From positions 1 through 15,702 of the forward strand of contig SAAR01000041.1 of the NCBI GenBank assembly GCA_009916335.1: a DNA stretch of 15,702 nt. The letters are read 5' to 3'. The notes under the pieces were generated by a model. It had not been told where the DNA came from and made no database searches. It was given only the letters and a program-made list of their open reading frames with translations. This document shows, piece by piece, positions 14,760 through 15,702 of the stretch. The stretch is from Erysipelotrichia bacterium. GTDB taxonomy: Bacteria > Bacillota_I > Bacilli_A > Erysipelotrichales > Erysipelotrichaceae. A program made the position numbers and the translations under genes. The first letter of the stretch is position 1. The number at the start of each line of letters is the position of its first letter.

Positions 14760-14806
14760 AGTAGGCAAGTTCATTTTGTAAAAAAGATGTTTGCCTACTC
14801 TTTTTT
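14760..14806 (+). terminator. Strong terminator after the surface-protein gene
   Basis: AGTAGGCAA (14760-14768) pairs perfectly with TTGCCTACT (14791-14799). A second inner stem pairs CATTTT (14772-14777) with AAGATG (14784-14789). Six Ts follow at 14801-14806. Confidence 0.9.
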
Positions 14807-14843
14807 GATTCTTCTTCATAAACTATAATGAAAGGAGATCAAT

Positions 14844-15353
14844 ATGGCAACAAATTATGTAATTCAAAGTGGAAATATTGGCATTGGTGTCAATAAAATT
14901 CAAGGGTATTTAAATATTCTGCAAAGTAATGGCATTATTACTAGTCGAGTTAGTCAAGATGGAATCTTTGGTTCTGGGACAAAAAGTGCAGTCCAGCAGT
15001 TTCAAAGATATGCAGGACTTAGTGTAGATGGAATTGTTGGGGAATTAACATGGGACGCAATGGTTAATCAAATTCATAACTTAGGGGTTGTTCCTAATAT
15101 TCCTGTAGCTTCTAGATCTTATTTTTTAAGTTTAGGGACAAGAGGATTAGATGTATACAAGATGCAACAATATATTAATGCGATTGCGAATACAACTCCT
15201 TGTATTAAACCAATTAATGCAGATGGTATTTTTGGTAATAATACACGTCAAGCAGTAATGATGTATCAATATTACTATGGTATTAATCCTGATGGTGTAT
15301 TAGGTTCGCTTACTTGGGATAATATTTTTAAAGATTATTTGCAGATTATGTAG
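14844..15353 (+). CDS. Protein with two peptidoglycan-binding domains
   Basis: This 169-residue protein is made of two PG_binding_1 domains, about residues 12-75 and 97-165. Each has the signature DGIFGxxTxxAVxxxQ...G(L/I)xxDGxxGxxTWD: DGIFGSGTKSAVQQFQ then DGIVGELTWD, and DGIFGNNTRQAVMMYQ then DGVLGSLTWD. No catalytic domain is attached. There is no signal peptide or membrane segment, so export is not explained. A role in the spore cortex or coat, made in the mother cell, is one possibility, because such domains occur in spore proteins. AAAGGAG (14831-14837) precedes the ATG by 6 bases. The gene stands alone between two strong terminators. CATAAACTA (14817-14825) upstream resembles a sigma-K -10. 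Confidence 0.85.
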   Translation: MATNYVIQSGNIGIGVNKIQGYLNILQSNGIITSRVSQDGIFGSGTKSAVQQFQRYAGLSVDGIVGELTWDAMVNQIHNLGVVPNIPVASRSYFLSLGTRGLDVYKMQQYINAIANTTPCIKPINADGIFGNNTRQAVMMYQYYYGINPDGVLGSLTWDNIFKDYLQIM

Positions 15354-15358
15354 TCATT

Positions 15359-15389
15359 ACTGTACAGGTATATGCTTGTACAGTTTTTT
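15359..15389 (+). terminator. Rho-independent terminator of the peptidoglycan-binding gene
   Basis: ACTGTACA (15359-15366) pairs perfectly with TGTACAGT (15377-15384), extended inward by G-T and G-C pairs, and is followed by Ts to 15389. Confidence 0.9.
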
Positions 15390-15419
15390 ATGAAAAGATA
15401 AAAAATGGTAAATCACATA

Positions 15420-15447
15420 TTGCAAATGAATAAAAGATGGATATAAT
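15420..15447 (+). promoter_or_regulatory. Promoter of a short RNA
   Basis: TTGCAA (15420-15425) and a perfect TATAAT (15442-15447) are 16 bases apart. No ORF with a ribosome site follows, only a structured stretch and a terminator about 80 bases on. The start would be near 15454. Confidence 0.7.
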
Positions 15448-15453
15448 AGTAAG

Positions 15454-15532
15454 TGAGTTAGGAAGTAATTCCAACTTTTATCAAAAGATATTCCATATGG
15501 AAAAAAGCAAGAGGTGCTTCTCTTGCTTTTTT
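15454..15532 (+). ncRNA. Candidate small RNA, possible type I antitoxin
   Basis: The predicted transcript is about 79 nt from the promoter at 15420-15447 to the terminator ending at 15532. The 5' end folds as AGTT/AACT plus GGAA/TTCC with one bulged A and a GTAA (GNRA) tetraloop (15456-15476). A 12-base palindrome TTCCATATGGAA (15491-15502) follows, then the terminator stem. Two stretches are repeated near the opposite-strand micro-ORF: AATTCC (15467-15472) and ATATTCCATAT (15488-15498). The RNA could therefore pair with that mRNA, including its start codon. Size, position and convergent layout recall RNA II of par/fst loci. The promoter, hairpins and terminator are seen; transcription and function are inferred. 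Confidence 0.5.
15501..15532. terminator. Bidirectional terminator
   Basis: AAAAAAGCAAGAG (15501-15513) pairs perfectly with CTCTTGCTTTTTT (15520-15532) over a 6-base loop. With A-run and T-run on both flanks it can end transcription from either side. Confidence 0.9.
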
Positions 15533-15590
15533 CTGTTCATAGTTTGTCTTTCATATATTGTATATAGCGAGGTTTTTTAATGCTTTTGCT

Positions 15591-15644
15591 TAATCATCTA
15601 CTTATTGTCAATGACTCTAATCAAGACAATGAGTAAGATGATTA
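15591..15644. repeat. Long imperfect inverted repeat
   Basis: TAATCATCTACTTATTGTC (15591-15609) pairs with 15625-15644 across a 15-base loop. There is one G-T pair and one bulged base in about 19. No T-run follows on either strand, so it is not a terminator. In the minus-strand transcript it would fold over the middle and the stop codon of the micro-ORF. Confidence 0.75.
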
Positions 15645-15672
15645 GATAACAAATTCCTTCTATATACTCCAT
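15598..15672 (-). CDS. Candidate 24-residue hydrophobic toxin-like peptide
   Basis: Reverse-strand ORF from ATG 15672-15670 to TAG 15600-15598, with an in-frame TAA 9 bases upstream of the ATG, so the start is bounded. The peptide begins MEYIEG, has a hydrophobic run of about 12 residues (ICYLIILLIVLI, 7-18) and ends in the charged tail RVIDNK. This pattern, a short membrane helix then a charged tail, is that of type I toxins such as Fst, whose tail begins similarly (SRVLDEE). I see no Shine-Dalgarno sequence, and only 30 bases upstream are in the window, so its promoter is not visible. Transcription would run into the bidirectional terminator at 15501-15532. A chance ORF is a real alternative. 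Confidence 0.4.
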   Translation of the reverse strand: MEYIEGICYLIILLIVLIRVIDNK

Positions 15673-15702
15673 ATCTGCTTACGATGTATTTCATATACAC
15701 TT

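Larger units (their letters stand above)
15467..15674. repeat. Paired direct repeats linking small RNA and micro-ORF
   Basis: ATATTCCATAT (15488-15498) recurs as ATACTCCATAT (15664-15674), 10 of 11 bases. AATTCC (15467-15472) recurs at 15652-15657. The order is the same in both places, one copy in each convergent transcript, so the RNAs would be complementary there. The layout resembles DRa and DRb of par loci. Confidence 0.5.

Noticed and set aside
14824..14829. Perfect TATAAT before the peptidoglycan-binding gene
   Set aside because: Transcription would start near 14836, inside the ribosome site, and no -35 lies at a usable distance.
15497..15580. Plus-strand ORF of 27 codons starting ATGGAAAAAAGC
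   Set aside because: It reads straight through the strong terminator stem and has no ribosome site. The hydrophobic look comes from T-rich DNA.
1..15702. tRNA, rRNA, insertion sequence or phage genes
   Set aside because: No tRNA cloverleaf with the GTTCRA-type arm, rRNA segment, transposase or integrase motif was found on reading both strands.

Overview
The window reads as chromosomal DNA of a low-GC, endospore-forming Firmicute. The evidence is AT-rich codons, strong AAGGAGG-type ribosome sites, a T-box leader and the spoIIGA-sigE-sigG locus. The short SpoIIGA and the general flavour of the proteins fit an Erysipelotrichia-like gut bacterium, but that placement is a guess. TGA is used as an ordinary stop, for example at the end of the gene closing at 14745, so the standard bacterial code applies.

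Positions 1-3681 carry threonine biosynthesis. A homoserine dehydrogenase gene, cut by the window edge, points left. Divergent from it runs thrC-thrB plus an ACT-domain protein. The two transcripts start from promoters whose -10 boxes overlap, so hom and thrCB are probably co-controlled. An orphan type IV pilin-like gene (3744-4244) with its own terminator follows.

Positions 4288-6666 are the sporulation sigma locus. spoIIGA and sigE sit behind a Spo0A-box promoter. A terminator, a near-perfect sigma-F-type promoter and then sigG follow. From 6708 to 12617 the window follows the B. subtilis order sigG-ylmC...sepF-ylmH-divIVA-ileS, which couples sporulation, cell division and isoleucyl-tRNA charging. 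ylmD, ylmE and ylmG are absent. A CorA-type transporter gene with its own promoter sits between ylmC and sepF. ileS is preceded by a complete T-box leader with a probable AUC (Ile) specifier.

Positions 12664-15389 are accessory. A BspA-type leucine-rich-repeat surface protein is broken by one in-frame TAA, with the same reading frame continuing for another 555 codons. A small protein with two peptidoglycan-binding domains and no signal peptide follows.

The last 300 bases (15390-15702) hold no obvious conventional gene, but they have the architecture of a type I toxin-antitoxin locus. A strong promoter drives a short structured RNA (about 79 nt) that ends in a bidirectional terminator. Facing it on the minus strand is a 24-codon ORF for a hydrophobic peptide with a charged tail. 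The small RNA can pair over 11 bases with the start codon of that ORF. This is the most interesting candidate in the window. It is inferred from the sequence alone, and the toxin ORF lacks a visible ribosome site.
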